A DNA stretch of 64,000 bases. It comes from Platycnemis pennipes (Eukaryota; Arthropoda; Insecta; Odonata; Platycnemididae). Below are positions 30,878-42,223 of this stretch, piece by piece (positions within the stretch are counted from its first letter, which is position 1; each line of letters starts with the position of its first letter). The stretch spans positions 33,689,859 through 33,753,858 of the forward strand of contig OW121858.1 in assembly GCA_933228895.1 (NCBI GenBank), given 5' to 3'. Both the position numbers and the translations under genes were made by a program. The notes beneath the pieces were generated by a model. That model had not been told where the DNA came from. It did not search any database and was given only the letters and a program-made list of their open reading frames with translations.

Positions 30878-31786
30878 TGTATGTTTGTTTTTCGGGTGTA
30901 CCCCGCGTACTATAACCAGGTGTGATACCCTGACGTTTCGTGGCCGTTGCTGGTCACTTTATCAAAGGGAATGAGGTATCTATCTGTTGAGTTGGTGGAG
31001 TTTATATAGTGGTTTCATGGAGGGAAAAGGATAGGTAGGGGAGGAGTGGAAGGAGTAGCCATAGCATTTTTCATTAAGGGTCATAGCAGGGTCCCACGTG
31101 TGGCTAATTTGGAGGCCACAGTCCCTATTGTAATATTTTTGCTGGCATTTTCTTATCTCCAAAGCTTTGCCGATCAGCCAGGGCTTGAAGTACTTCACCT
31201 TCGCGATTATCTTTGTTTCTTTGAGGTCAGTCGCGTGTCCCGAGACTTCATGTTCCGCTACTGCTGATTTTAAGGGTTGTCCCAGTCGAATACCCCTCTG
31301 GTGTTCTCCTAAGCGGGTTTTGACGGGGCGTCCGGTTTCGCCGATATATTTCTCCTCGCAAGTTTGGCATGGCATCTCATACACTCCTTCCACTTGAAAT
31401 GTTGTTGTATACTTCACACTCCTCCGGCAGTTTCTAATTTTTAAATGTAACAAAGATAATCACAAAAGTGAAAAACTTCAAGCCCCATCTGGTCCGCGAA
31501 GCTTTGGAGATAAGAAAATGCCAGCAAAATGTTTACAATAGGGACTGTGGCCTCCAAATCAGCCACACGTGGGACCCTGCTATGACCCTTAATGAAAATG
31601 CAATGACTACTCCTTCCACTCCTCCCCTACCCATCCTTTTCCAACCAAGAAACCACTATATATAAACTCCACCAACTCGACAGATACCTCATCCCTTTGA
31701 TAAAGCGACCAGCAACGGCCACGAAACGTCAGGGTATCACACCTGGTTATAGTATGTGGGGTACACCCAAAAAACAAACATACATG
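30878..31786. mobile_element. head-to-head pair of Penelope-like copies
   Basis: About 30878-31450 (minus) and 31451-31786 (plus) are inverted copies: CAGGGTCCCACGTGTGGCT, ACGAAACGTCAGGGTATC, ACCAGGTGTGATACCCTG and the outer ATGTATGTTTGTTTTT ends occur on both sides. The plus copy is the shorter. This is the second such pair in the window. Confidence 0.8.
30980..31453 (-). CDS. Penelope GIY-YIG endonuclease domain, intact frame
   Basis: 157 codons open on the minus strand from the first Met; the natural protein would begin upstream, where the paired copy interrupts it. The endonuclease signature is clear: GVYEMPCQTCEEKYIGETGR (GVY...YIG), then VKTRLGEHQRGIRLGQPLKS and AVAEHEVSGH. KALEIRKCQQKYYNRDCGLQ and ISHTWDPAMTL follow, the usual C-terminal continuation. 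GIY-YIG domains nick target DNA in endonuclease-bearing Penelope-like retroelements. The Cys pair in EMPCQTCEEK is typical of the family. The reverse-transcriptase part is absent, so the copy cannot move itself. Stop at 30980 is natural for the family end. Confidence 0.85.
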   Translation of the reverse strand: MLHLKIRNCRRSVKYTTTFQVEGVYEMPCQTCEEKYIGETGRPVKTRLGEHQRGIRLGQPLKSAVAEHEVSGHATDLKETKIIAKVKYFKPWLIGKALEIRKCQQKYYNRDCGLQISHTWDPAMTLNEKCYGYSFHSSPTYPFPSMKPLYKLHQLNR

Positions 31787-31847
31787 ATATTTTGGCAGGT
31801 ACACTGCTCTAGCCACCACACCAACCCATTCCCCCAACTGGACCAGT

Positions 31848-32312
31848 ATATATAACCTGGCACCAGGGGTCAAGTCAAGCCTTCTGATTGGTCCGCTGCT
31901 CCCTGTCTTTTTCTCTCCTCTAGGAGGTCTCACAGAATAGATTTCTAGGTGATACTAAGATGGTATACGGAGCCGCGATTGAAAGTATTCTCCTCAAGCC
32001 AGATCTCGATGGCTTCCTTCGTCAGCCTTTCCCAAAATTTTCCTTCACAACAAAGGACCTTGGACCTTGGTTTTTCTTCCATTGGATCATCGTGGTGGAT
32101 GCTGTGTTCAACGAAGGCTGATTTTTCAGGCTGACCAAGCCCGAAATGTCTTCCTTGCTACTTCAGTCTTGTGACTATGGTCCTGCCCATCTCTCCCACA
32201 TATACCAGTCCAAATTCACATGGAGTCACACGTTTACCTGGCCACATTCTCCGTGAGGAGAGAAAAAGGTGGGGAGCAGCAGACCAATCAGAGTGCACTT
32301 GACCCCTGGTGC
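31848..32312 (-). mobile_element. second Penelope-like type, flanked by inverted repeats
   Basis: Coding pieces on the minus strand: EFGLVYVGEMGRTIVTRLK (GIY-YIG region), HFGLGQPEKSAFVEHSIHHD and FWERLTKEAIEIWLEENTF. One stop lies after RLK. The ends 31853-31920 and 32257-32312 are inverted copies (GGCACCAGGGGTCAAGT, CTGATTGGTC, GCTGCTCCC). Confidence 0.7.
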
Positions 32313-32316
32313 CGGA

Positions 32317-32640
32317 GTATAATAATAATAATGTTTTATTGGTCAGACGTATTCAAAAGATACACAGACCTCATCAGGGGAAAAAAATTGTACATAAATA
32401 TACAAGAAAAAATTACAACTCATTACAAAAATTACAATTATGAAAAATTACAATTACAGTTTATAAGCTGCAAGTTAAAATACCATATCACAAGTGTTAT
32501 GTGTAAAAAACTCACCAATAGAATTCAAAGCCTGTAAGGCTAGCCATGAGCGAATCACGCTCTTGAATTTAGCCAAGCTAGTCATTCTGGCTGAAATGGG
32601 TATATTTATACCAATTGAGTTAATGTCAAGATATCAGCCC
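32317..32640 (-). mobile_element. LINE 3' end
   Basis: The minus strand ends TGACCAATAAAACATTATTA followed by TTATTATACT, the same kind of tail as the LINE at 42584-43440. Coding resemblance is minimal (FKSVIRSWLALQ...). Confidence 0.5.
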
Positions 32641-32896
32641 TGAGGACGATGGCCGACTCGTACATCGAAACGTCAGCAGTATTTGTCCCAAATAGCCTTC
32701 ACCAACAGTATATGCCGGGAAAGCATCAGATCTTCCTTCATATCAGCCTTGCCCGTTCGGTGCAAAATGAGTTACAAATCCCTTCCCTTAATTTTTAGTG
32801 CACAGTATTTACTTTCATAGTGATAGTGCCTGCTTGGCATTCACTTTCATTTTTTAATTCAAGATCTCACTAATAATACAAATGATATTTTGGTGG
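32640..32896 (+). mobile_element. Penelope-like 3' tail
   Basis: Contains CTGAGGACGATGGCCGACTC and CATCGAAACGTCAGCAG, then about 210 bases shared with 30627-30846. Confidence 0.65.
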
Positions 32897-34019
32897 GTAG
32901 CAGGGTGGGTGGGTAGCATAATATTGGATTGGAAACGGTTTATCTCCATTCAGCTGTCACCTCTGTAAGCATGCAGGCATTAATGGTTCAGTCAAAACAC
33001 CAAAATTATCATTTCTCATTCAATTAGAGCACATATTTTGGTACAATAAAAAAAAATTGAATGAGTTAACCACTCTGCATTGGGGTGATAATTGTGAATA
33101 TATGAAATATTGTTTTTGAGTTCAAAAGCATGGTTAATTAACAACTAATGACATAAGAGTGGCTAACATAGCACTGCAAGGGTGATCAAAAATATTTCTA
33201 CGGAATCGATATACTTGGATGCATAAGAGATAAAAATTTCATGGTGATATGTTAGTCAGTTGCTGAGCTATGAATTTTTACCTTGTGCCCTGTACTCTCA
33301 AAGTTTTATCCCACTACAGGCACTTCTGCACAAACATCCCACACTTTGGCCCCTCATATCTTGCAAACTACAGACAAATGAGAATGTACGTGAGGAAGAG
33401 GAGGTAAAAGAATGAGCTTCTGGATGGCAGGAAGGGAGGAAGATAGTATGAGCCAAAGAAATATATTTTAGGAAACGAGTACAATTGTAAAAACATCAAA
33501 AATGTACCTGAAATGGGGATAAATAACCTGTCAGTGAATTAAAAAGTAATGGTTCAACCTAATTTGAAATAAAAATAAATAGTATTGTGATTTGGAAACC
33601 AATCCTTGACATATTAGTTTCAATGCTCGATATACCATGGAATCAAAGAGTAGTACACACCTAGTATTGTGATTATGTCTTCGTCCAATACTTACCAACA
33701 CTGAAGAATTGGTGCCACACACACTAGTACATGATGCTAGGATTGTGAATACTTCTCCATCCAGTACTTGCCAAAATTAAAGTACTGGTGCCACAGACTA
33801 GAACACAATACTAGTATTGTGAATACTTCTCTGCTGATTACTACATTCAGGGATCCCAGTACTAAGTATTGAATTTTGAGGACTGGGGGGGCAGAATCCG
33901 AATACTATAGTACTGAGATTCATGTACTTAGTATTCAGGTCTACGTACTTAGTATTGGGCTCTGTATACTACTTTTTTGTAAGGGCAACAACCTTTCTTT
34001 TGGTCGCATAGTGGCTGAT
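32897..34019. other. no gene; AGTACT/AGTATT-rich repeats at about 33590-33975
   Basis: Motifs such as GTGAATACTTCTC, CCAGTACTTGCCAA and GTACTTAGTATT recur roughly every 25-40 bases toward the right end, resembling a transposon subterminal region. No terminal pair was found. The left part is featureless. Confidence 0.5.
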
Positions 34020-34022
34020 TAA

Positions 34023-34907
34023 GGCCGGGATTACGATAAACGTTTTCTCACGTGACGGAAACGGATGGTGGCATTGTTGAAGTTAGGAGAATTGGAACGC
34101 AATGAAGCAAATCACGATGGATGGACATTAACGTGCCGCTTACGTACGTTGAGGAAAGCTTGTCAAGGTATAGCTTTGCCATCACGTTGGTTTCCATCAG
34201 CCAATCACGGCTGACTTGAAAATTAAGTGGGGGGTATATGCTTGAATGAGGGTGACGCTTTTCAAACAATTTTTTCGATCACTGAAAATCATCCTTTTTC
34301 GATGAAATTTTCACAACACAACCTGCTACGTTCACACTTCATTCATTCTAGTAAAGTTTTGGAAAAAGGTCAACACTAACGGTAGTACACCAATTCGAAC
34401 CCGAGAGGTGACTTCACTACACTGCCATTTTGGAAAACGGCAGTGTTTCCAATTTGCCACTGATCGTGATAAGCTACATTTTCATGTGGCCATTTTGGCA
34501 TTACATTGCCACTGCGTTGCACGGCAGGAAAATACCCTGTTTTCAAGTCACCGGCAGCACCAGCAGCAATGCACCAAAACATATGATGGTGGTAAACCAT
34601 GATATAGGTGATAATCCATAGCTAAAGAATCACATGACGAAAAAATCACAGGCAGAATGCATTGTTCCTAGCTCTGATGCAGCTGCGTCAATGCAGGCTG
34701 CGTTGAAAGATGAAAGATAATCAACTCAGATGGCAAAGCAGGCTGTGTTGGCGTGCTCACTTCTGAATGGTGGCGCAGTGTGCGTCAACGCAAAAACGGC
34801 CACATGAAAACGTAGCTTTATACCACCAACAATTGAGCCGCTACGTTGGCGTTCACTGCCACCATCCCTTTCCGTCAAGTCAGAAAACGTTCATCGTAAT
34901 CCTGGCC
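34023..34907. mobile_element. TAA-flanked MITE of the GGCCGGGATTACG family (885 bp)
   Basis: Ends GGCCGGGATTACGATAAACG and the inverse ending CGTAATCCTGGCC, each continuing through TTTTCT(C/G)ACGTGACGGAAACG. TAA flanks at 34020-34022 and 34908-34910. The interior includes the sequence of the palindrome arms at 4097-5030 and, from about 34470 to 34815, a diverged relative of the TTAA MITE at 4395-4728. Confidence 0.8.
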
Positions 34908-34920
34908 TAAGACTGGTTTT

Positions 34921-34975
34921 ACTCTACTCCAAAATGAAGGGTAGTCTTAGAATCGGGTAAGTACGGTATCATATG
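34921..34975 (+). mobile_element. solo end of the pogo-like family
   Basis: AAATGAAGGGTAGTCTTAGA followed by ATCGGGTAAGTACGGTA matches the right end of the pogo element at 38586-40322. Confidence 0.6.
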
Positions 34976-36312
34976 CAGATTCACCCTCTGCCCTTATAAT
35001 TGACCTCTGGACTATTTAAATCACCTTTAAATGCTATTTAAAAAAATGTAAGTGAAACTAAAACAGCTTAGCGATGAAACTATGCATTTATTTAATGCAT
35101 TTTTCAAGAAATAAGCAAAAGAAAGACCCAAAGAACACGCCCACTCTAAGACATATTGTGATTGGCCAGCTGAAAGTGACGTCAGGTCCTGCAACGATGG
35201 GAAAACCCCAGCATTCATAGTACCTGTTGACTTTGTTTTCAACATTTGTTGTTGGATTTAGATATCTTTGGTGGGGTTGAGGAAGGCTACGAAAATATAT
35301 GATTTCTTTAGAAGTAATGGAGTCTGAGTTTGTCAAAGCTGACACAAGAAAATTTCCGAAAATCTCAACATTAGCAATATTTGCTTACGTATCAACACCA
35401 TGTTTTAAAGCAGCTAAATGAAGCTTTGTTCAATCCCCGAAGAAAATATCATTCAAACGGAAAGCCAAAGAGTGAAGATGGCAAGGTAAAAGCATGTCAA
35501 TGTTTGAAAATTAATGTTCAAATTTGAATTTTGTAATATTCACAATACGGTGATGATGAATGTTTTGGTGTTAGGGTTATTCATGAGGAACACAGCGATC
35601 ATGGCATCGGCTACATACAAGTTTAGCTCGATAAAAAGTGTTTGTGTTGCTTGTGTTCGAGTAGGCCCCCAGCATAAACTATAGTAAGATACAAGGGATA
35701 TGTCGTGGAAGTACATATTTTGATGGATGGCGAAGGCAAGTAGGTAGTGAGCCTTTCAAGCAAGGATTGCACGTCAAGTGCAGGTACATAAAAATTAGTA
35801 TTATGAACATCTACTTTATCCCTACATTTATCATCCCTAAATTGAATTCCTGCTCCAATAAGTGACGACAATTCTCTATTTTCAGGCACATTATATCATT
35901 AACGTATCGTTTGGGAAAAATTTTCAGTCAAATTAAAAAATACAAGATGAGAGAAGGAGAGGGAAGACATGACGATGCTTTGTTTCCGCCCGGTTCATAT
36001 CCCATGTCTTCAGGAAAAATACACAAATGTGACAGGACACCCAGAATATAATAATCTTCAATTAGAGATTATTATAGACAACATGATAAGCATTTAGGCA
36101 GGTTGCAATGTAGGAAGCACAGTCTAGAAGTTCATGATCATAGTTGCACTAACTGCATACTCCATGAAAGTATATGTGGAATAAAAACTACTGCATGATA
36201 GCAAATGCCTAACCTAATTATCAGCATAATCAGTGAACAATCCTAAGACTGTTAATACATAGTTCTTGGGTTTCAAGCCCAGTAAGAATTTGGGTTGCTA
36301 GATAATGTAATA
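34976..36312. other. no recognised gene; one open minus-strand frame at 35623-35889
   Basis: The 88-codon frame (AGIQFRDDKCRDKVDVHNTN, FYVPALDVQSLLERL) has no good splice acceptor and no recognised family. It may be chance or an old transposase piece. Confidence 0.4.
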
Positions 36313-36860
36313 TTGAAACAATTCATAAACCACTGAAAGAACTGCGTGATGATTTAGCCAAGGGTGAATTGGGACTCAAAACACCTGGAGTTTACTGTAT
36401 CCCACGTCAGTGAGGAAAAATATGCATCGAAGACACCAGGTGCACAATAGAGACACAAATAAAAGAGCACAGGAGGTGTATTAGGTTGTTCCACCCAGAA
36501 AAATCTGCCTTGGCTGAACATAGCTTGTCGGAAGATCACGTCATCTACTTCGATGAGGCTCGCTTGGTGTCCAAAACAAATAAGTATTGGGATCGCCTCC
36601 TTAAAGAGGCCGTAGAAATCAGGCTGGAAGGCAACACAGTAAATCGAGATTCTGGGTACATCATCAGCAGAGAATGGAAACTGTTAATTTGAAAAATAAC
36701 GGAATAAAGGAGACAACAATGCCCCCCGGATGAGATGGCTATATAAGCGCAGGCAGAATGCCCTGCAAGCTTTATTGCTCTGAGGACGATGGAGGAGTAT
36801 TCCGTCAAAATGTCAGCAACACAAAATCTTACTTGGCTGTAAACCCGAGAATTATTTATT
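36313..36860 (+). mobile_element. Penelope-like endonuclease end and 3' tail, degenerate
   Basis: Read through one TGA, the plus strand gives TIHKPLKELRDDLAKGELGL, then KTPGVYCIPRQ (stop) GKICIEDTRC, IETQIKEHRRCIRLFHPEKS and ALAEHSLSEDHVIYFDEA. This is a GIY-YIG domain in which YIG has become CIE. It continues with YWDRLLKEAVEIRLEGNTV and NRDSGYIISREWK and ends in the GAGGACGATGGAGGAGTATT tail. Same family as 21575-22240. Confidence 0.8.
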
Positions 36861-37403
36861 AACTGTTAATTTTTTGATCTTTAGTTGTGAGCTCTCTGGT
36901 GGAGAAGAATGTGAAAATGACAATTTCAACAGTTAATTGCTGGTGCTCGTTTATGGACTCTTTGCAGCTGTTTCATTGTGTTCTATCTCTCTTGTTTGTC
37001 TTGTGTCACGCAGTTCATGGACCCAGCACCCGCTAAGTCCTACTCCACGCCCAACTGGACGATTATTGACAACTGAAATAATGATATGATCACTTAACCC
37101 TTTGACGATCATGGTGCTGATATATAGGCTTCCTATATTTTCCTTAAATGCTCAGAATGCTGATAAATGTCAGCTTGAGATAAAAACGGTACTTGCAGAA
37201 TAAGGAAAATTTGTATCTTTCACCACAACTGGTAATAATGCAGGTGATGTCACATTAGCAATGAAACTGGTAGTGGAAAAATAAATTTGTGAGAAATAAA
37301 GAGTGAACTTATTCTGTGATCATGGATATTCATCAAGTTACGTCTAATACCGTATATTTCATAAAAATGGTTCTGTTCACACGTTGTTTAATTTTTTAAT
37401 TAA

Positions 37404-37510
37404 GGAGTATTCCGTCGAAACGTCAGCAACACAAAATCTTACTCGGCTAGAAACCCGAGAATATTTTATAAATATCATTCGCCAAGAAAGGGCAAAATCA
37501 TATATAATGC
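37404..37510 (+). mobile_element. Penelope-like tail fragment
   Basis: GGAGTATTCCGTCGAAACGT, CAGCAACACAAAATCTTACT, CGGCTAGAAACCCGAGAATA: the same 3' tail without coding sequence. Confidence 0.7.
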
Positions 37511-37784
37511 AAGAGGTCATTCATCTAGTGTTTTGAAAATCAATTATACGTATTTTTAATGATTTACGAACATGCGACCTGTTCATGGTCAAAAAACTTT
37601 ATTTGAACACCAACTTTTACCTCATTGAATTTTCCTTTTTAAATGAAGAAGAACTTCATTGTTAAGTTATAATGTTACAGTGCTCCATTAGAAAAATACT
37701 TTTTTCATGTAAAATTGCTGCTTTTTGCACAGGAAATGAAGAGCATTCTATGATTACTAAACATATTTTCGAAGTGCCAAAGTA

Positions 37785-37890
37785 AGCTTTATTGCTGTGA
37801 GGACGACGGAGGAGTATTCCGTCGAAACGTCAGCAACAAAAAATCTTACTCGCCTAGAAACCCTAGAATATTTTATAAAAACCTCTTGCA
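37785..37890 (+). mobile_element. Penelope-like tail fragment
   Basis: GCTTTATTGCTGTGAGGACG, ACGGAGGAGTATTCCGTCGA, AACGTCAGCAAC: a second detached tail 275 bases after the previous one, same orientation. Confidence 0.7.
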
Positions 37891-38187
37891 TTAGTTAATA
37901 TTTTGTTCAATTTTGCTCTCAATGTTTCATAAATGTTACCTTATTGCTACTTGTTCCTTTGATGTGACAAAATAAATACGAATTGAACATTTTACCATAT
38001 TATATACTTATTTCTATATCGAAATTAAAACACCTGGTCGTTATACATTAAATTTAGTTTAAATCTTGCCGTGCGGTGAGAAAAGAGGGGGGTTGGGCGG
38101 GTTTAGTGCGATCTGGTGGCGGGTTGAGGGTCGAGAAATCTGGCAACGCTGCCAGAGATCTATTGACCAGCACGTGGTTCCACTCAC

Positions 38188-38406
38188 CTCGGGATACGGG
38201 GACGAATCTTCACACGGCTCCAGCTTGAGGGGAACCTTCTCCAAGAAATACTCATTCCTCTCCTCCATAGTCTCCTCCACATCCTCCTTGTCCTTTGCAA
38301 TCTCGTCCTCACCCTCCTCGTCCTCCCCCATGTCCTCATTCAGGGACTCACTCTCGCTCATGCCCATCAATTCTTCGACCAGATCCACCTCTTCCAGCTT
38401 GATCAT
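38188..38406 (-). CDS. acidic exon of the minus-strand zinc-finger gene
   Basis: On the minus strand, CAATATTTGTCGCAG precedes ATG ATC AAG, and the exon ends CCC GAG|GTGAGT, a strong donor. It has 73 codons, open, phase 0 at both ends. The product is highly acidic, 29 Asp/Glu of 73 (MIKLEEVDLVEELMGMSESE, SLNEDMGEDEEGEDEI), and ends VPLKLEPCEDSSPYPE. Acidic linkers with LKLE/IKEE-like motifs are common upstream of zinc fingers in arthropod C2H2 proteins, which fits the finger exon being next. The leading ATG could be an alternative start, but the acceptor makes an internal exon more likely. A pogo element begins 180 bases upstream. Confidence 0.7.
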
Positions 38407-38585
38407 CTGCGACAAATATTGAAGATCATGATAATATAATAATAAGTTTTTTATTACTTCCCAAAGCAACCTTCACAAAAAGGGAAAAAGACAAGGATTT
38501 CATACAAACATTTTAGGAAGCTTTAGGTATCCTCCAAGAAAAAAAATGGGTTGAGGCTACCTTCACAGAAATGCATAGCTACATA

Positions 38586-40322
38586 CCATATTTACCAGAT
38601 TCTAAGACGACCTTTTTTGACTAATTTTCAGCTAAAGATACCTAGACTCGTCTTAGATTCGAGTACAAGTTAGAACTGTATGTTTATGCGGCGCTATGCT
38701 ATGAATGTATGAATGTGTGACTAATTGTTTAATAGGCATACATTCCACGAGAATCCATTGCAATAATTACTTAAATAAACAATACTTAACGTAAAATCAT
38801 ATTACGTCGACGGGAATGATACTTTTTCCAGTGCCAATGATTATCTATGGCCACAGTGATGTATTTAAAATGAACGCTTCGGGCATACTCAAAAAAAACG
38901 AAGGCTGGAATTCACTTTCAACAGTGTTTACATGAATCTAAAGTTTTGGTTTCGTGATTGAAATCTACCTCACATATGTAGTACTTAAAAATGACAGATC
39001 ATGTAGAAATGCATGGCATGAGTGTGAAGGGAAAGTTAACCAAATATATTAGACATGGTTACGTCGCAACTTTTAAGCTACTTGTTGTACAACATGCCGA
39101 TAAATCAAATAACTGTGATGTAAGTAGAAAGTTAGGAGTTCCCAATGCAAATGCACGAAGATGTAGATCTGCAATACACAAAATGCAGACTTCAAAGTCA
39201 TTTAGAGGTCCCAAAGCAGGCTGATTCTCTTACGTCGAAGAAGAAGTGCCGCAAAGTTCATACGAACTTTGCGGCAGAATGGTATGCCTGTTTCAACGGT
39301 AGTTATCACTCTTAAAGCTCACAAAGTTACTAGAAGACTAAACTACCAGCACAAGAATTAAAAGCAAGCAGAGGTTGGTGCACTAGATTCATGCGACAAA
39401 ATAATTTTTCATTACGGCGCAGGACTTCACTGTGCCAGAAATTGCCCAGAGACTGCAGCGAAAAACTAATCACTTGACAAAAATATGTAATTGGACTTTA
39501 AAAAAAAAAATATCTTTTGAGCCAAATCGGAAATGCTGACGAAACTCCAGTTTTTTTTCTACATGCCGTCAAATTACACCGTGACCAAGAAAGGAGCCAG
39601 GTCCATCCTTAAAAAAACTACCAGTAATGAAAAAATGCGAGTGACTGTTATGTTGGGAGTATTAGCAGCTGCTATCTATTTAGTAACATCTAGATGGTAT
39701 TAAATAAGCGCCGTATGTGATTCTAAAATGGAGAACTATGCCCAAGAGACATGTGGTGTGGAATAGTCATCCAGGGGCACTGCTGAAACAAAGAGCTATG
39801 CATTTTTAAGTCTGAATGGTTCTATTGCAAAAGTTATTCTGTGATATTTCATGCTATAAGGCAATTATGAAGAAGGAAAGTATCTTGATTTTTTTGTTTT
39901 TCAGAATATATATTTCTGTCTATAAGAGCAGTATAATTTTAATTTTCCAAAAGTTTGAATACTTTGTAAATGCTTTTCCTTATTTTTCTCTTAAATTGGA
40001 TGTTTTTAAGGCGAACCAGTTCTGTTACAAAAGTTATCCTGTGGTATGCTAAAAGGCAAAAATGTATAAGTATCTAAAATTCTGTTGCTCAGGACAAAGT
40101 TTGTTCAAGTTATGTGTTTTCTGGTTAAGTTATGTTTTCTGTTTGAATTTGAAAAGATATTGTATATGTTTTATTTTCCAAAATTAATGCAACTAAAGTA
40201 GAGGACTGATATATAAGACAAACAGCATAATTATAGGTGGTTTGTCATTTTATTTTTAATTGGTAGCTCAAAATGAGGGGTCGTCTTATATTCAGGGTCG
40301 TCTTAGAATCGGGTAAATATGG
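38586..40322 (+). mobile_element. pogo/Tigger-like transposon (1.74 kb)
   Basis: Ends CCATATTTACCAGATTCTAA followed by GACGACC, inverted at the right as GGTCGTCTTAGAATCGGGTA followed by AATATGG. TA flanks at 38584-38585 and 40323-40324. The right end carries a second internal repeat of GGTCGTCTTA. A decayed transposase lies inside. Confidence 0.85.
38991..39780 (+). pseudogene. pogo-type transposase, decayed
   Basis: The first 77 codons are open and resemble the N-terminal helix-turn-helix of pogo/Tigger transposases: VATFKLLVVQHADKSNNCDV, SRKLGVPNANARRCR, FRGPKAG. After 39224 stops accumulate, but pieces remain: FHYGAGLHCARNCPE and FFYMPSNYTVTKKGARSI followed by LKKTTSNEKMRVTVMLGVLA, the region following the first catalytic Asp (NADETPVFF-like in another frame). 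It is inactive. Position between pogo-type ends supports the assignment. Confidence 0.75.
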
Positions 40323-40339
40323 TAATAATAATAACTATA

Positions 40340-41290
40340 ACTTTAATTGCTCGAAATAAAGAATGCGGAGCAAAAGATCCTGCTCCGCAAGCATACTGAG
40401 AAGCCCATGCATGGAAGTTTCCATCGAAACTTGGAAACGCATGGGCTATCGAAGGAGCTCATGTTCGCCTTCCTGCAGGTCTGAATTCCGAAACCGAGAG
40501 ATTCGTGCTCGCGTGCCAAGATCATCAACACCCTCTTGTACCGTCACCTCATCTTTGGGGCAAACGTGGCGGACACGAGATGCAGAGCGTGACGAAGGCA
40601 GCCGGAGACTTTAGGTCATTTACTCTCCGGCTGCAGCTTTTATGCAAAGAACGCATATATAAACCAGCACAATTCGGCTCTGTGGGTGTTGTATCAACAT
40701 CTAAGACACCATTTTGGTATAGACGCGAATCCAGTGCTGCCTTACATCCCTGGAGACATCGAGTCTGTATGAAGAATGATAAGTGTAAGATCTGGTGGAA
40801 TTATTCCTTCTCCATCACCAGGCAGTTGGAGGCGACGAAGCCTGATATCGTTCTCCTCGACAATCTCTCGCATGCCATGTTCGTGATCGAGTTTTCAGCA
40901 CCGGCCGAAACGAACATGGCAGTAAAGGAGATTGAAAAAAGGACTAAATATCAAGATCTGCTGTTTGAACTCCGGCAAATGTACGCGGGCTATTCTGCGA
41001 AACTGGTAGTCCTCATCGTGAACTGTGCTTGCTGGTGTCAAGAGCTCTGATTGGTCGAAAATCTCAAGTGCATCCCAGCGTGCAGGGTGTGAGCGGATGT
41101 ACTTGCAAGTGCAATGCAGAAGGCTGTCCTTCTCGGGTCTCTCTGCCTGCTTCGTGCGCATGACCCTAATGCCGGGTAGCCACCTATCCACCGGTGGCGG
41201 ACGTGGCAACCCCTAGGCGCGACCCCTCTCGAGTCTCCGGCAATTATGACGGCAATAAAACCCAATGCTAGCCGGAGACTCGGAGGTGGA
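40340..41290 (+). mobile_element. LINE fragment with restriction-like endonuclease C-terminus
   Basis: Upstream piece LLRKHTEKPMHGSFHRNLET, then FVLACQDHQ and a CxxC-like stretch in shifted frames. The frame to 41050 reads TKPDIVLLDNLSHAMFVIEF, SAPAETNMAVKEIEKRTKYQ, DLLFELRQMYAGYSAKL. The PD...(D/E)xK-like arrangement (KPDIVL, FVIEFS, EKRTKYQ) resembles the endonuclease found after the reverse transcriptase in R2/R4-group non-LTR elements. It is 5'-truncated, with stops; not active. Confidence 0.6.
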
Positions 41291-42223
41291 TGTTACTTAA
41301 CTGTAACAATTAAAATAATAATAACTTTATTGCTCTGTCGGTCGAGTGTTGACATAGAACATGGTCAGAAACATTTAAAACATACCAGAATCAATCGATC
41401 TCCACACATACGCATAAATATACTATAGTATCCTGTCACAATAAATGTTTTTCCACATTTGTAGTACATTAGTCATTACTCACATCAATAGCATAAAATC
41501 AGAGACCGGTGGAATAGCAAGATTCTCGAATTCGAACATTAAATCACGACTTGAATATCTTGAATACAAGAATTGCAATTGATATGCAAAATATTGTTCT
41601 GAAAATTAGTTTTCTTGCCTGTCAATACACCATGTTCTGTCCTGTTTTAAATTAATATGATGTATGCAGTTCATCAACACGCCAAATGTAGCATACCTAA
41701 GTAGCTTAATTATTCAAGATCTCAAATATCGAATTCTTCAAATATCAAATACTAATAGAGACAACATTTTTTACATTGACTGAGAAATAAATATTATTTT
41801 AGTGTCATAAAGTTGAACAATATATTGATATTGGGCAGATATATCGGCCTGCCACACTATTCACCCGAGATGCAAAAGCCGATATATCGGCCTGCCGCAC
41901 TAAGAGGGTTAAAAAGTGAGCAGAAACAGTCAATAGACCATGTTTTGTCCAGTTTTAAATTAATACGATGTAGTTCATCAACATGCCAAATGTAGCATAC
42001 CTAAGTAGCGAAATTATTTAACATCTCAAATATTGAATTCTTTTAGCATAATCACTCAAAGTTGTAAACTTACAGTTGGTAACACCACAGGTTAAACTCC
42101 ACAGGGTTGCATTACACCTGACCAAACAATACAAAGGGTGCTGTGCACCCGGCCAAAATAATGGACAAGAATGTGAGAACTGAGCGCAGTTAGTTACAGG
42201 AGTGACGAGAGACGACAGAGTAA
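41291..42223. other. no gene; about 100-bp direct repeat
   Basis: 41636-41735 and 41935-42045 share GTTTTAAATTAATA, GTTCATCAACA and GCCAAATGTAGCATACCTAA. GATATATCGGCCTGCC also occurs twice (near 41838 and 41880). Otherwise featureless. Confidence 0.5.

Noticed and set aside
38066..38422. 118-codon plus-strand frame rich in serine
   Set aside because: Antisense shadow of the acidic minus-strand exon; the exon has proper splice sites and the shadow does not.
41838..41895. Closely spaced repeats that might suggest a CRISPR-like array
   Set aside because: Only two copies of a short motif; the organism is eukaryotic and no spacer pattern exists.
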